The position numbers and the translations under genes are program-made. The notes beneath the pieces are model-generated. The model worked only from the letters and a program-made list of their open reading frames with translations, had not been told where the DNA came from and made no database searches. DNA of 64,000 nt from assembly GCA_016219275.1 (NCBI GenBank), contig JACRBM010000103.1:1-64000 (forward strand). Direction: 5' to 3'. This document shows, one piece after another, positions 1 through 8,302 of the stretch; the stretch's first letter is position 1; each line of letters opens with the position of its first letter. This stretch comes from Chloroflexota bacterium (lineage in GTDB: Bacteria; Chloroflexota; Anaerolineae; UBA4142).

Positions 1-136
1 CATAGGATAAACCAAGCATAACGGAAAATTGTTAAAATGCAAGTAGCACTCCGACGCTTCCAAGCGGAACAAAAACGGTATGTTTCAAGAGTCAGAAACT
101 GGCTGCTTTGAACCTTCGTTCATCAGCCCACCCTAA

Positions 137-167
137 CCCTCCCCCGTTGCTTCGCAACAGGGGAGGG
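137..167. repeat. Intergenic hairpin upstream of the helicase gene
   Basis: Arms CCCTCCCCC-GTTGC and GCAAC-AGGGGAGGG are separated by TTC, with one mismatch. It is a short GC-rich palindrome of the kind scattered through the window's gaps. The rest of bases 1-229 shows nothing else I can name. Confidence 0.7.
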
Positions 168-229
168 AACATGGTGGAACACATTGACACGCTCTCCTCA
201 TCCGACTACAATCTCGGCGTGAGGTCTTG

Positions 230-3200
230 ATGCGTGACATTCTGGAAATCTTTTCATCGGCTACCCGCGAATGGTTTCGCGAAACGTTTGGCGCGCCAAC
301 ACCGCCGCAATCCCAGGGTTGGGATTCCATCCAGCGCGGCGAGCATACCCTCATTCTCGCGCCCACCGGTTCCGGTAAAACACTTGCCGCATTTTTGTGG
401 GGCATTGACGAACTATTCCAGAAACCAGGTTTCTTAAAGAAACCTGGTTTCTCTGGCGTTCATCTCCTTTACGTTTCTCCACTCAAAGCGTTGAACAACG
501 ACATCGAACGTAATTTGCGCCAACCCCTGGACGGCATTCGCGCAACCGCAGAACGTTTGAAAATAGATTTGCCCACCTTACGCGTGGCGGTTCGCACCGG
601 CGACACGCCGCAGACCCAGCGCGCGGCGATGTGGAAACATCCGCCGCACATTCTCATCACAACTCCCGAATCGCTCTACTTGATGCTGACGAGTCCGCGC
701 GCGCGCGAAATGTTTCGCACCACGCGCACCGTGATCGTGGATGAAATCCATACGCTGTGCGGCAACAAGCGCGGCGTCCACCTCGCGCTCAGTCTGGAAC
801 GGCTCGAACATCTCGCGACAGGTCGCGTTCAACGCATCGGATTATCCGCAACGATCAAACCACTCGACGAAGTTGCGCGTTTTCTCGGCGGACAAGAATC
901 GGTGAACAGTGAACAGTCAGCAGTAAACGAACAGTCAACAGTCCAACATCCAACATCCAACCACCAACCTCGACCGGTCACGATTGTTGACGCGGGTTAC
1001 CACAAGCCGCTCGATCTCCAAGTTGTCACCGTCGTCGAAGATTTTCGCGAACTGCCGGGCGAAACCGTTTGGCCCTCGGTCGTGCCGCATGTCTTGAACG
1101 ACATTCGCCAACATCACACGACGCTCGTGTTTGCGAACAATCGCCGTTTGGCGGAACGCACCGCCGACCGATTGAACGCGCAACTCGATGCGGAACAACG
1201 CGAAGAAATTCCGCCGGGTTCGACTGAAGCGCTCGCGCCGGGTGGTCTGCCGCGTGATCGCGGCATCTTTGCGATTGGCGCGGAAGGTCCGATTCGCGCG
1301 CATCACGGTAGCATGTCGAAGGAAACGCGCCGGAAGTTGGAAGAAGATTTGAAAGCCGGACGACTGCCTGCGCTCGTCGGCACGAGTTCGCTCGAACTGG
1401 GCATTGACATTGGCGCGGTTGACCTGGTCGTCCAATTGCAATCGCCGAAGAGCGTGGCGCAAGGTCTGCAGCGCGTTGGTCGTTCGGGGCATCTCGTCGG
1501 ACAGACGAGTGTGGGACGGATCTATGCGACGTTTCGTGAAGACCTGGTTGAAGCGGCGGCGATTGCGCGCGGCATGTTGGACGGCGATGTCGAACAGACA
1601 CACACGCCGGAAAATCCGCTCGACGTGCTCGCGCAACAAATCGTCGCGATGGTCGCGTGCGAAACCTGGGATGTCTCTGCGCTGTACGATCGCGTGCGCG
1701 GCGCGTATCCGTACCGCAATCTGTCGCGCGAATCGTTTTACTCTGTGCTCGAAATGTTGTCGGGAAAATACGAACGCGTGCGGGCGCGCATATCCTGGGA
1801 TCGCGTGAATGGTCGGCTCGCGGCATTGCCGGGTTCGCGTCTGCTGGCGATTACGAACTGCGGCACGATTGCCGACACTGGCGCGTTCGGCGTTTATCTT
1901 CCCGATGGCAAAACCAAGGTCGGCGAACTCGACGAAGAATTTATTTTCGAAACGCGTGTCGGCGACACGTTCCTGCTCGGCAGTCACACCTGGCGCGTCC
2001 GCGAGATCGCCGATGATCGAATCGTCGTCGAAGACGCCGCGGGCGCGACGCCGCGAATGCCGTTTTGGAACGGCGATTATCCCTGGCGACCGTACGAGCT
2101 GGGTGTTCGGATTGGCAAATTCCGGCGCGAGATTGCGGAGAAATTCGTAGGGGCGACGCATGCGTCGCCCCTACAGGAAATCGAAAAATGGCTCCGCGAT
2201 GAATACACGCTCGACGAAAACTCGATTCGTAATCTCATCGCGCACGCGCAACGCCAACTCGATGCCATCGGCGTCATCGCATCTGATACGACGATTGTCG
2301 TCGAAAGTTTTCAAGACACGATTGGCGAACCGCGCCTGGTAATTCACTCGCCGTTCGGCGGGCGCGTGAATGGCGCGTGGGCGCTCGCGCTGATGAGCGC
2401 GTTGCGCGAACGCGCCGGTGTGCAGGTCGAGACGCAAACGAACGACGACGGCATTCTCTTTCGCTTTCCCAGCACGCGCGAACCGCCCGTTGACATCGTA
2501 CAAAAACTCACGGCGGCAGACGCGCGCGAACGGATTTTGCGCGAACTTCCCAACTCGGCAGTCTTCGGCGCGCAATTTCGAATGAATGCCGGGCGCGCGT
2601 TGCTTTTGCCCAAAGCGCGCGGGCACAAGCGCACGCCATTTTGGTTGCAACGTCTCAAAGCCAAAGACCTCCTCGCGCTCGTAAGTCGCTACGAAAATTT
2701 TCCGATCATCGCGGAAACGTACCGCGATTGCCTGCGCGATGTTTTCGATCTACCGCATCTCGAAGAAATCTTGAACCAGATTCAAAATGGCGATATTCGA
2801 ATCGTGCCAATTGAAACTATCGTTCCGTCGCCGGTCGCGTCCGAGTTGTTGTTCAACTTTATCAGCGTCTACATGTACGAATGGGACGCGCCGAAAGCGG
2901 AACGGCAGATGCAATCGCTCGCGCTCCGCCGCGAAACATTGGACGATGTGCTGGGCAGTGACGCGATGCGGAACCTGCTCAAGCCGGAAGCGATTGCGGA
3001 AACGCAGTCGCGCGAACAACATCTTTCACCGGAATTTCGGGCGCGCACCGCAGAAGAGCTCGCGCTGATTCTGCACGAGTTGGGCGATTTGACTGAAGAC
3101 GAAATCATCGCGCGTAGCGCCGGCGATGCCAGCGCGTGGATCAACCAACTAGCCGAGCAGGGACGAATTGCGCGCGTGACGATTCGGAACGAATCGCGTT

Positions 3201-4711
3201 GGACGCCGGTCGAACTCATCCACGAGTATCAATCGCCCGACCATGAAAAAATTCTGCGCCGATTACTGACCAACTCGGCGGCGCTCACGCGGCGCGATAT
3301 TTTGAATCGTTACGCGTTTCCGGAAACCTGGCTCGACGAAACTCTGGCGCGCCTCGTCGCGGCACGCGAGATCGCGCAGATGGGCGACGAATTCTGTGAT
3401 CGTCGCAATCTCGAACAAATTCATCGCCGCACGCTGACGTTACTGCGAAAAGAAATCCAGCCGGTTTCGCTTTACGCCTACGCTGATTTTCTGACGCGGT
3501 GGCAACATTGCGATGCGCGATTGAGCGGCGCGCCAGGTCTGCGCCGAGTGATGGAGCAACTCCGCGGCATTGCGTCGTCGCGCGAGGTCTGGGAGCACGC
3601 GGCGTTGCCCGCGCGGCTCACCGATTTCGATCCCGCTGATCTCGACGCGCTGTGTCGGAGCGGCGACCTGGTGTGGGTCGCGCAAAAAAGCAGTGTCCGA
3701 TTTTTCTTGCGCGGCGAAGGCGGATTGTTCATCAATGCGGCGGACATATCCGCGTTGAGCGAACCGGCGCAAAGGGTGTACGAGTTTCTCAAAGCGGAGG
3801 GCGCATCGTTTACGACAGATTTGGAAAACGCGCTGGGAGTAAAGGATGGTTCACGCGCGTTTGGGGAATTGGTCGCGGCGGGATTGATCACGAATGATTC
3901 GCTCGACGCTCTGCAATTGGCACAGCGAATCAATCCTCCGGGGGTCGCGCGTTCCGCCGACACCTCCGCGCTCGCGGCTGAACTTGCAACGCGTCTCGCA
4001 GATGTGCCGCGCCCGCTCACGCACAGTCGTTATCGCGATGCCAAGCGTCGCGTTGCCAAACGCTTGCGCGAACAATTGCCTATTGTAAACGTGGAAGGAC
4101 GATGGTCTATCGTGCATCGCGCGACCATCCTGGGACAACCGCTGAACGATGAAGCGCGCGCGGCGAAACTCGCGCAGGTTTTGCTGTGGCGCTATGGCAT
4201 TGTGACGCGGGATTGCATCGAGCATGAGGAAATCCAAACCGCGTGGGCGTTGCTCTATCTGCACTTGCAGCGCATGGAATTGCGGGGCGAGGTTCGTCGC
4301 GGCTATTTTGTCGAAGGTCTGGCAGGCGCGCAATTCGCCTTGCCCGACGCGGTCGAGAAATTACGCGGCGCGAGCCAAACTCCGAGCGATGCGCTGATCG
4401 TCCTCAACGCGACCGACCCAGGAAATGTGTTCGGCGCGCCGCGTTTGACGCGTGTGCCGTCAACCGACCTGGTGCTGTGGCGCGGTCAGCCGGTCATCAT
4501 CGCGGAAAATAATGGCGAGGCGATCAACACGACGTCGGAGATTGAACCGTCGGTCATCGCGCGCGCGGTGGGCGTTTATCTCGCGCGGGTGGGCGCGTCG
4601 CGCCGCATGCTCGTCAAACAGTGGAACCAGGCGGATATTCTGACGAGTCCGGGCGAACCGATTCTCAAATCCCTGGGATTTTATCGCACGCCGAACGGAA
4701 TGGAAAAATAG
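230..4711 (+). CDS. lhr: Lhr-type DEAD/DEAH superfamily 2 helicase
   Basis: A large ATP-dependent nucleic-acid helicase of the Lhr family, implicated in DNA repair or RNA processing. Its 1493 residues match full-length Lhr with its C-terminal extension. Visible motifs are Walker A APTGSGKT (about residues 44-51), motif Ia (VSPLKALNND), the DEIH box, motif III (LSATI), and motifs V and VI (GTSSLELGIDIG, QRVGRSGH). The ATG at 230 is chosen because GAGGT lies just upstream; a TTG at 227 is the alternative. Three segments look like intergenic repeats inserted in frame: residues about 64-75, 224-248 and 640-649. The reading frame remains open through all of them. The gene is single and faces a convergent dehydrogenase gene across a shared terminator. 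Confidence 0.93.
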   Translation: MRDILEIFSSATREWFRETFGAPTPPQSQGWDSIQRGEHTLILAPTGSGKTLAAFLWGIDELFQKPGFLKKPGFSGVHLLYVSPLKALNNDIERNLRQPLDGIRATAERLKIDLPTLRVAVRTGDTPQTQRAAMWKHPPHILITTPESLYLMLTSPRAREMFRTTRTVIVDEIHTLCGNKRGVHLALSLERLEHLATGRVQRIGLSATIKPLDEVARFLGGQESVNSEQSAVNEQSTVQHPTSNHQPRPVTIVDAGYHKPLDLQVVTVVEDFRELPGETVWPSVVPHVLNDIRQHHTTLVFANNRRLAERTADRLNAQLDAEQREEIPPGSTEALAPGGLPRDRGIFAIGAEGPIRAHHGSMSKETRRKLEEDLKAGRLPALVGTSSLELGIDIGAVDLVVQLQSPKSVAQGLQRVGRSGHLVGQTSVGRIYATFREDLVEAAAIARGMLDGDVEQTHTPENPLDVLAQQIVAMVACETWDVSALYDRVRGAYPYRNLSRESFYSVLEMLSGKYERVRARISWDRVNGRLAALPGSRLLAITNCGTIADTGAFGVYLPDGKTKVGELDEEFIFETRVGDTFLLGSHTWRVREIADDRIVVEDAAGATPRMPFWNGDYPWRPYELGVRIGKFRREIAEKFVGATHASPLQEIEKWLRDEYTLDENSIRNLIAHAQRQLDAIGVIASDTTIVVESFQDTIGEPRLVIHSPFGGRVNGAWALALMSALRERAGVQVETQTNDDGILFRFPSTREPPVDIVQKLTAADARERILRELPNSAVFGAQFRMNAGRALLLPKARGHKRTPFWLQRLKAKDLLALVSRYENFPIIAETYRDCLRDVFDLPHLEEILNQIQNGDIRIVPIETIVPSPVASELLFNFISVYMYEWDAPKAERQMQSLALRRETLDDVLGSDAMRNLLKPEAIAETQSREQHLSPEFRARTAEELALILHELGDLTEDEIIARSAGDASAWINQLAEQGRIARVTIRNESRWTPVELIHEYQSPDHEKILRRLLTNSAALTRRDILNRYAFPETWLDETLARLVAAREIAQMGDEFCDRRNLEQIHRRTLTLLRKEIQPVSLYAYADFLTRWQHCDARLSGAPGLRRVMEQLRGIASSREVWEHAALPARLTDFDPADLDALCRSGDLVWVAQKSSVRFFLRGEGGLFINAADISALSEPAQRVYEFLKAEGASFTTDLENALGVKDGSRAFGELVAAGLITNDSLDALQLAQRINPPGVARSADTSALAAELATRLADVPRPLTHSRYRDAKRRVAKRLREQLPIVNVEGRWSIVHRATILGQPLNDEARAAKLAQVLLWRYGIVTRDCIEHEEIQTAWALLYLHLQRMELRGEVRRGYFVEGLAGAQFALPDAVEKLRGASQTPSDALIVLNATDPGNVFGAPRLTRVPSTDLVLWRGQPVIIAENNGEAINTTSEIEPSVIARAVGVYLARVGASRRMLVKQWNQADILTSPGEPILKSLGFYRTPNGMEK
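420..452. repeat. In-frame palindrome inside the helicase gene (copy A)
   Basis: Perfect 16-bp arms (AGAAACCAGGTTTCTT and its complement) around a 1-nt loop. It encodes QKPGFLKKPGF between helicase motifs I and Ia, where Lhr proteins usually need no such loop. The core CCAGGTTTCTT is shared with intergenic hairpins at 44603-44635 and 45782-45820. Confidence 0.85.
898..972. repeat. Low-complexity repeat block inside the helicase gene
   Basis: Short direct repeats GAACAGT(G/C)A are followed by tandem CCAACATCCAACATCCAACC, translated as a Ser/Asn/Gln/His/Pro-rich segment (residues about 224-248). The composition is unlike the flanking coding sequence and matches intergenic repeat text rather than helicase sequence. 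Confidence 0.65.
2147..2174. repeat. Perfect 28-bp palindrome inside the helicase gene
   Basis: GTAGGGGCGACGCA is followed directly by its reverse complement with no loop. It encodes VGATHASPL in frame (residues about 640-649). A related GTAGGGGCGAAGCAT start occurs in the gap near 49863. Confidence 0.85.
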
Positions 4712-4718
4712 AGCGCCA

Positions 4719-4754
4719 AAAACCCGAAGGGTCTTGAGAGACTCTTCGGGTTTT
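4719..4754. terminator. Bidirectional intrinsic terminator
   Basis: Stem AAAACCCGAAG / CTTCGGGTTTT lies between two convergent genes. It is flanked by an A-run on one side and a T-run on the other, so it can end transcription from both directions. Confidence 0.85.
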
Positions 4755-4764
4755 CTATTTTGCG

Positions 4765-5760
4765 TTATCCGTTCGGCAATAGCATTACTTTCTTGACGTT
4801 CTCTGCTCCTTGTTCGATCAATTCAATGCCACGCTCGAAATCACGCAGGGGCAAACGATGCGAAATCAAATCGGCGACTCGGATGCGTTCGCTTTGCAAC
4901 AACGCGACGGCTTGGAGGGAATTGCGTACCGAGGTGAAGGACGAAAGAATCGTCAGTCCTTTGCGAAAAATCGTAAACGCGTCGAGCGTGATTTTCGCGC
5001 CCTGGGGTGGAACTCCAAACAACAAAACCTTGCCCCCAGGTCGCGCGAATTCGAGCGCGCGACTCATCACCGGAATCGCGCCAGTCGCATCCACAACCGT
5101 GTCATAGTGGTCGCGTTCGAGTTGATCGAGATCGTCGAGACAAATACTTGCGCCGAGCGCACGCGCAAGTTCCAGTCGCGCGTGATTCTTGTCCACAATT
5201 AACACATGACTCGCACCGCGTAGATGCAACGCTTGAAGCAAAAGGCAACCGATGGGTCCCGCGCCCAGGAGCGCAACGCGATCCGCCATTTGCGGATTCA
5301 AGCGTTCGACGCCGTGAAGCACACACGACAGCGGTTCCATAAACGCGCCCTGCTCGAACGCGAGATCGCCGATGTCGAACGCGGCTTGTTCCGGCGCGAC
5401 GACGTACTGCGCCATTCCCCCCGGCAAGGTCACGCCGACTGCGCGCCAGTTGAGACAAAAGTTTTGGCGATTGTTCAAGCAATTCGCGCAGTTGTCGCAC
5501 GCGATATTCGGCTCGACGGCGACGCGGTCGCCTGGCTTGAAACGCGAAACGCCCGCGCCCACTTTTTCGATGACGCCGGCAAACTCGTGTCCTGGGATGA
5601 CTGGATAAGCGCCGAGATACTCGCCGCGCAAAATGTGAATGTCCGTTCCGCAGATGCCGCTCGCCATCACCTTGACGAGAAGCGCGCGGTCTAACACATC
5701 TGGTATTGGGATGTTGACCAGTTCGGTCTGATTCGGGCGGAGAATTTTCAATGCTTGCAT
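4765..5760 (-). CDS. Zinc-dependent alcohol/polyol dehydrogenase
   Basis: A medium-chain dehydrogenase (331 aa) that oxidises an alcohol or polyol with NAD(P). It has the catalytic zinc ligand C37 in GICGTDIH, the GHE motif (H58), a structural zinc cluster CDNCANCLNNRQNFC (C88, C91, C94, C102) and a Rossmann motif LLGAGPIGCLLLQ. I start it at the ATG of MQALKIL, 7 nt after the stop of the preceding SDR gene; a longer start inside that gene exists but looks unnatural. It is probably cotranscribed with the SDR, suggesting paired polyol or sugar oxidations. The substrate is not determinable; sorbitol or threonine dehydrogenase relatives are possible. Confidence 0.9.
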   Translation of the reverse strand: MQALKILRPNQTELVNIPIPDVLDRALLVKVMASGICGTDIHILRGEYLGAYPVIPGHEFAGVIEKVGAGVSRFKPGDRVAVEPNIACDNCANCLNNRQNFCLNWRAVGVTLPGGMAQYVVAPEQAAFDIGDLAFEQGAFMEPLSCVLHGVERLNPQMADRVALLGAGPIGCLLLQALHLRGASHVLIVDKNHARLELARALGASICLDDLDQLERDHYDTVVDATGAIPVMSRALEFARPGGKVLLFGVPPQGAKITLDAFTIFRKGLTILSSFTSVRNSLQAVALLQSERIRVADLISHRLPLRDFERGIELIEQGAENVKKVMLLPNG

Positions 5761-5767
5761 TTTTAGT

Positions 5768-6538
5768 TCACCACGCGGTATAGCCGCCGTCAATCACCAG
5801 ATCGTGACCGGTCATGTAATCGGACGCCTCGGATGCGAGATAGACAATCGCGCCTTGCAGATCGGTCACTTGCCCAACGCGACCCTGGGGAATCATGCTC
5901 AACCACTCTTTGATCATCGGCGCGCGCTCTGGCGTTCCAATGAGCGGTGTGTAGATATAGCCCGGGCTGATGCAATTGACGTTGATGCCGTACTGCGCCC
6001 ATTCCGCCGCGAGGCTGCGCGTCAAGTGAATGACCGCCGCTTTCGACGCGTTGTACGCGGCTTGCGGTTGCGGACGATTGACGATACTGCCGGACATGGA
6101 AGCCGTGCTGATGATCTTGCCAGACCTGCGCGGAATCATCACCTGGGCTTCTGCCTGCGCGCACAGGAACACGCCTTTCAAGTTGATGTCCATTAACCAG
6201 TCCCATTTTTCTTCCGGCATCTCCTCGCTCTTGACCCACTCGCCGACGCCGGCGTTGTTTACGCCAATGTCGAGCTTGCCCCACTCGCGCACAATCGTCT
6301 GCACCATGCTCGCCACATCCTCGCGCCGAGTCACATCAGCCATAATCGCGAGTGAGCGTCGTCCCAGTTGCCGGATTTCTTCCGCGACTTGATTTGCGGT
6401 TGTCGCGTTAACGTCCACGATTGCAACATTCGCGCCGGCTTCGGCAAGCGCGAGCGCGTACGCGCGACCGATACCTTGTCCGCCGCCAGTGATCAGCGCG
6501 GTCTTGCCATCCAAACGAAAGCGATCCAGGATTGACAT
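5768..6538 (-). CDS. Short-chain dehydrogenase/reductase (SDR)
   Basis: A classical SDR of 256 aa, the usual length. It shows the cofactor motif TGGGQGIG (from residue 17), NNAG, the catalytic YNASK and a C-terminal IDGGYTAW. Family members reduce or oxidise sugars, polyols or keto acids with NAD(P)H in the cytoplasm. It lies directly upstream of the zinc alcohol dehydrogenase with a 7-nt gap, so the two likely act on the same or successive substrates. Exact specificity cannot be read from sequence. Confidence 0.9.
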   Translation of the reverse strand: MSILDRFRLDGKTALITGGGQGIGRAYALALAEAGANVAIVDVNATTANQVAEEIRQLGRRSLAIMADVTRREDVASMVQTIVREWGKLDIGVNNAGVGEWVKSEEMPEEKWDWLMDINLKGVFLCAQAEAQVMIPRRSGKIISTASMSGSIVNRPQPQAAYNASKAAVIHLTRSLAAEWAQYGINVNCISPGYIYTPLIGTPERAPMIKEWLSMIPQGRVGQVTDLQGAIVYLASEASDYMTGHDLVIDGGYTAW

Positions 6539-6556
6539 TTTTCCTCCTCGAATATT

Positions 6557-6625
6557 GGACGCGGATTAACGCGGATAAACGCGGACAAGAAAATAATCTG
6601 CGTTTGTCCGCGTTTATCCGCGTCC
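6557..6625. repeat. Imperfect inverted repeat, GGACGCGG / CCGCGTCC family
   Basis: The left arm holds tandem units of the form ACGCGGATAA and the right arm the complementary CGTTTATCCGCGTCC. A very similar element occurs at 9127-9195, so this is a dispersed intergenic repeat family. Confidence 0.8.
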
Positions 6626-6635
6626 CAAAAATCTT

Positions 6636-6962
6636 CTATTTGATGTTCCAGGGCACAGCCATACCCAGGAGATAGCCCGACAGCGTTTTGCCGTGCGCGT
6701 CAATCGCCAGCGATTTGGTGACGCCGCCGCGCAAGCTGTTGCGCACGAAAACGACGAGCGCGCCGATTTGCGGACAAGGAATGCACGTGATTTGTTCCGC
6801 CGGCATCTTGCCGAAATGATCGCCGACACGTTCGGGTGTGACGCCGGCGACAAGCGATTCGTAATCGCGCGCGTGGTATTGCACGACGACAAACATTCCA
6901 TTGTTGCCCTTGTCGCCGAAACGACAGCGCGCAATCTCGCCAAGCAAAATGGTCTGCATCAT
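6636..6962 (-). CDS. AtuA-related ferredoxin-fold-like protein
   Basis: A 108-aa protein resembling the small C-terminal domain of acyclic terpene utilisation (AtuA) proteins, often a separate gene beside AtuA. Visible family features are RFGDKGNNGMFVVV, the IGALVVFVRNSLRGGVTKSL stretch and IDAHGKTL. Its start ATG overlaps the stop of the upstream remnant as ATGA, so translation is coupled to it. The full-length AtuA partner expected upstream is missing, replaced by a chimeric fragment, so this gene may be an orphan of a decaying locus. Biochemical function of the domain is not established. Confidence 0.7.
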   Translation of the reverse strand: MMQTILLGEIARCRFGDKGNNGMFVVVQYHARDYESLVAGVTPERVGDHFGKMPAEQITCIPCPQIGALVVFVRNSLRGGVTKSLAIDAHGKTLSGYLLGMAVPWNIK

Positions 6963-7405
6963 TCGAGCACCTCGACGTTTGGTTCGATCAGGTCGCGCGG
7001 AACTAGCGTGGACATCAGGACGACCGTGTCGCGCACCGAGGTCTCGATGCCACCGCCGCCGGCGGGACCGTTCGTGTACAGCGATTCGATTTCTTTTTCC
7101 GCGCCGAACACGCGCGTATTCTTTTCGCGCGCCGAGTACGCCGACCACCCAGGATTGCCGGGCGCGGCGAAGCGAAACAACGCGTCGGTCATTTCGCTGG
7201 CGATGCGGCGCGTCCCAGGATCATCTTGCACGTACGGTACTTGAGCCGGGTCGGTCACACCCCAAACGAACGCCTCGTCCAAGCCGTGCGCCGCGCCGAG
7301 GTTCTCGCCGAACACCGGCGACTCGTACGCGAATTGGTACGCGAACGCGCGTCCGCCGCCCGCTTTCATTCCAGCGACCAAGACCTCGCCTTGCTCGATT
7401 GCCAT
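6959..7405 (-). pseudogene. Chimeric remnant: carboxylesterase C-terminus joined to an AtuA tail
   Basis: The first 100 or so residues read like the C-terminal end of a type-B carboxylesterase (para-nitrobenzyl esterase type): AYQFAYESPVFGENLGAAHG with the catalytic-type His, then FVWG, RFAAPGNPGWSAYS and NTRVFG. The last 45 residues (LYTNGPAGGGGIETSVRDTV ... PRDLIEPNVEVLE) look like the end of an AtuA N-terminal domain. The nucleophile Ser and Glu/Asp parts of the esterase are absent. The simplest reading is a deletion that fused two neighbouring genes in frame. A good GGAGGT precedes the ATG, so a product may still be made. Confidence 0.5.
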
Positions 7406-7451
7406 TGACTACCTCCGTGGGAGCATCGCTTGCAACTCATTGTACCAGCAT

Positions 7452-7486
7452 CGGCAACCGCGGACAAGTGGTGTTCGCGGTTGCCG
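7452..7486. repeat. Intergenic hairpin
   Basis: Perfect 11-bp arms CGGCAACCGCG / CGCGGTTGCCG with a 13-nt loop. Confidence 0.75.
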
Positions 7487-7698
7487 GGTGGGAACAATCC
7501 GGATGTCCCCAATGAGCGAATCGGGGATTGCTTCGCCGCGACGCGGCTCGCAATGACAGAACCGGTTTATTTCGGCGGCGTGACGTTCATCAAGATTTGG
7601 TCTTGATTGATGCGCGGCTCATTGCCGATCACACCATTGCGAATTCCATACATCGGCGGACATGCACGCGCTCGCGCGGCTGTCCGACAAAAAGTGAG

Positions 7699-7704
7699 TA
7701 TAAT
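7699..7704 (+). promoter_or_regulatory. Possible -10 box for the rpiB unit
   Basis: A perfect TATAAT stands about 120 bp before rpiB, but I see no convincing -35 at the right distance and a large inverted repeat separates it from the gene. Confidence 0.3.
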
Positions 7705-7727
7705 AGACATTATCGGGAATAAGGCAT

Positions 7728-7799
7728 CTCTCGCCAAGCCGCCAAGAACGCCAAGTTTTTTCAATATGATTTTTTGCGCGCTTTGCGTCTTAGCGAGAG
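7728..7799. repeat. Long imperfect inverted repeat
   Basis: The left arm CTCTCGCCAAGCCGCCAAG pairs with the right arm CTTTGCGTCTTAGCGAGAG. It lies just upstream of rpiB and belongs to the window's dispersed palindrome set. Confidence 0.7.
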
Positions 7800-7827
7800 T
7801 CAAAAGTTGTTTCCGATAAAGTCTAAT

Positions 7828-8295
7828 ATGGCTGATAAAACACAACCGATCGTGATTGGCTCGGACCATTTTGGCTTGGCGCTCAAAAATATCTTGCGCG
7901 ATTATCTGCCCGACCTGGGATATGTCGTGGATGACATGGGCGTCCAAGATACGACGCCGATTGATTATCCCGACATTGGCGCGAGCGTGGCGGAGATGAT
8001 CGCACAAGGCAAGTACGCGCGCGGCGTGTTGATCTGCGGCACGGGCGCAGGTATGGCAATCGTCGCGAACAAGGTGCCAGGCGTGCGCGCCGTCGCGGTC
8101 ACCGATCCCTACCTGGCAGAACGCGCGCGCGCCAGCAACAACGCACAGATTATCGCGTTTGGCAGTCAGGTCACAACGGCTGAGGTTGCGAAAAGGTTGC
8201 TCGACATTTGGCTGGCGAGTGAATTCCAGGGTGGACGGTCCGCGCCCAAGGTCGCCAAGATCGAACAGTTGGATGCCAAGTATCATAAAAGGTGA
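7828..8295 (+). CDS. rpiB: RpiB-family sugar-phosphate isomerase
   Basis: A 155-aa RpiB/LacAB-family isomerase, which interconverts aldose and ketose phosphates (ribose 5-phosphate and ribulose 5-phosphate for true RpiB). It has the N-terminal GSDHFGLALK, the Cys in LICGTGAGMAI and the later ASNNAQIIAFG. I use the ATG before ADKTQP, since that places the family N-terminus correctly. It is followed after a few bases by a HAD phosphatase and then a glycerol-1-phosphate-type dehydrogenase, forming a small sugar-phosphate cluster. A galactose-6-phosphate or allose-6-phosphate role remains possible. Confidence 0.9.
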   Translation: MADKTQPIVIGSDHFGLALKNILRDYLPDLGYVVDDMGVQDTTPIDYPDIGASVAEMIAQGKYARGVLICGTGAGMAIVANKVPGVRAVAVTDPYLAERARASNNAQIIAFGSQVTTAEVAKRLLDIWLASEFQGGRSAPKVAKIEQLDAKYHKR

Positions 8296-8302
8296 AAACA
8301 AC

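Larger units (their letters stand above)
7406..7827. other. Gene-free stretch with hairpins
   Basis: This 422-bp gap between divergent units holds a hairpin at 7452-7486, a GCTTCGCCGCG / CGCGGCTCGC-like element near 7530-7550, a TATAAT box at 7699-7704 and a long inverted repeat at 7728-7799. A short minus-strand reading frame ends at 7567, but nothing in it is recognisable as a protein. Confidence 0.6.

Noticed and set aside
935-2161. Long minus-strand frame of over 400 codons
   Set aside because: It lies fully opposite the helicase gene, is rich in Arg and has no recognisable motif; it is a shadow caused by high GC.
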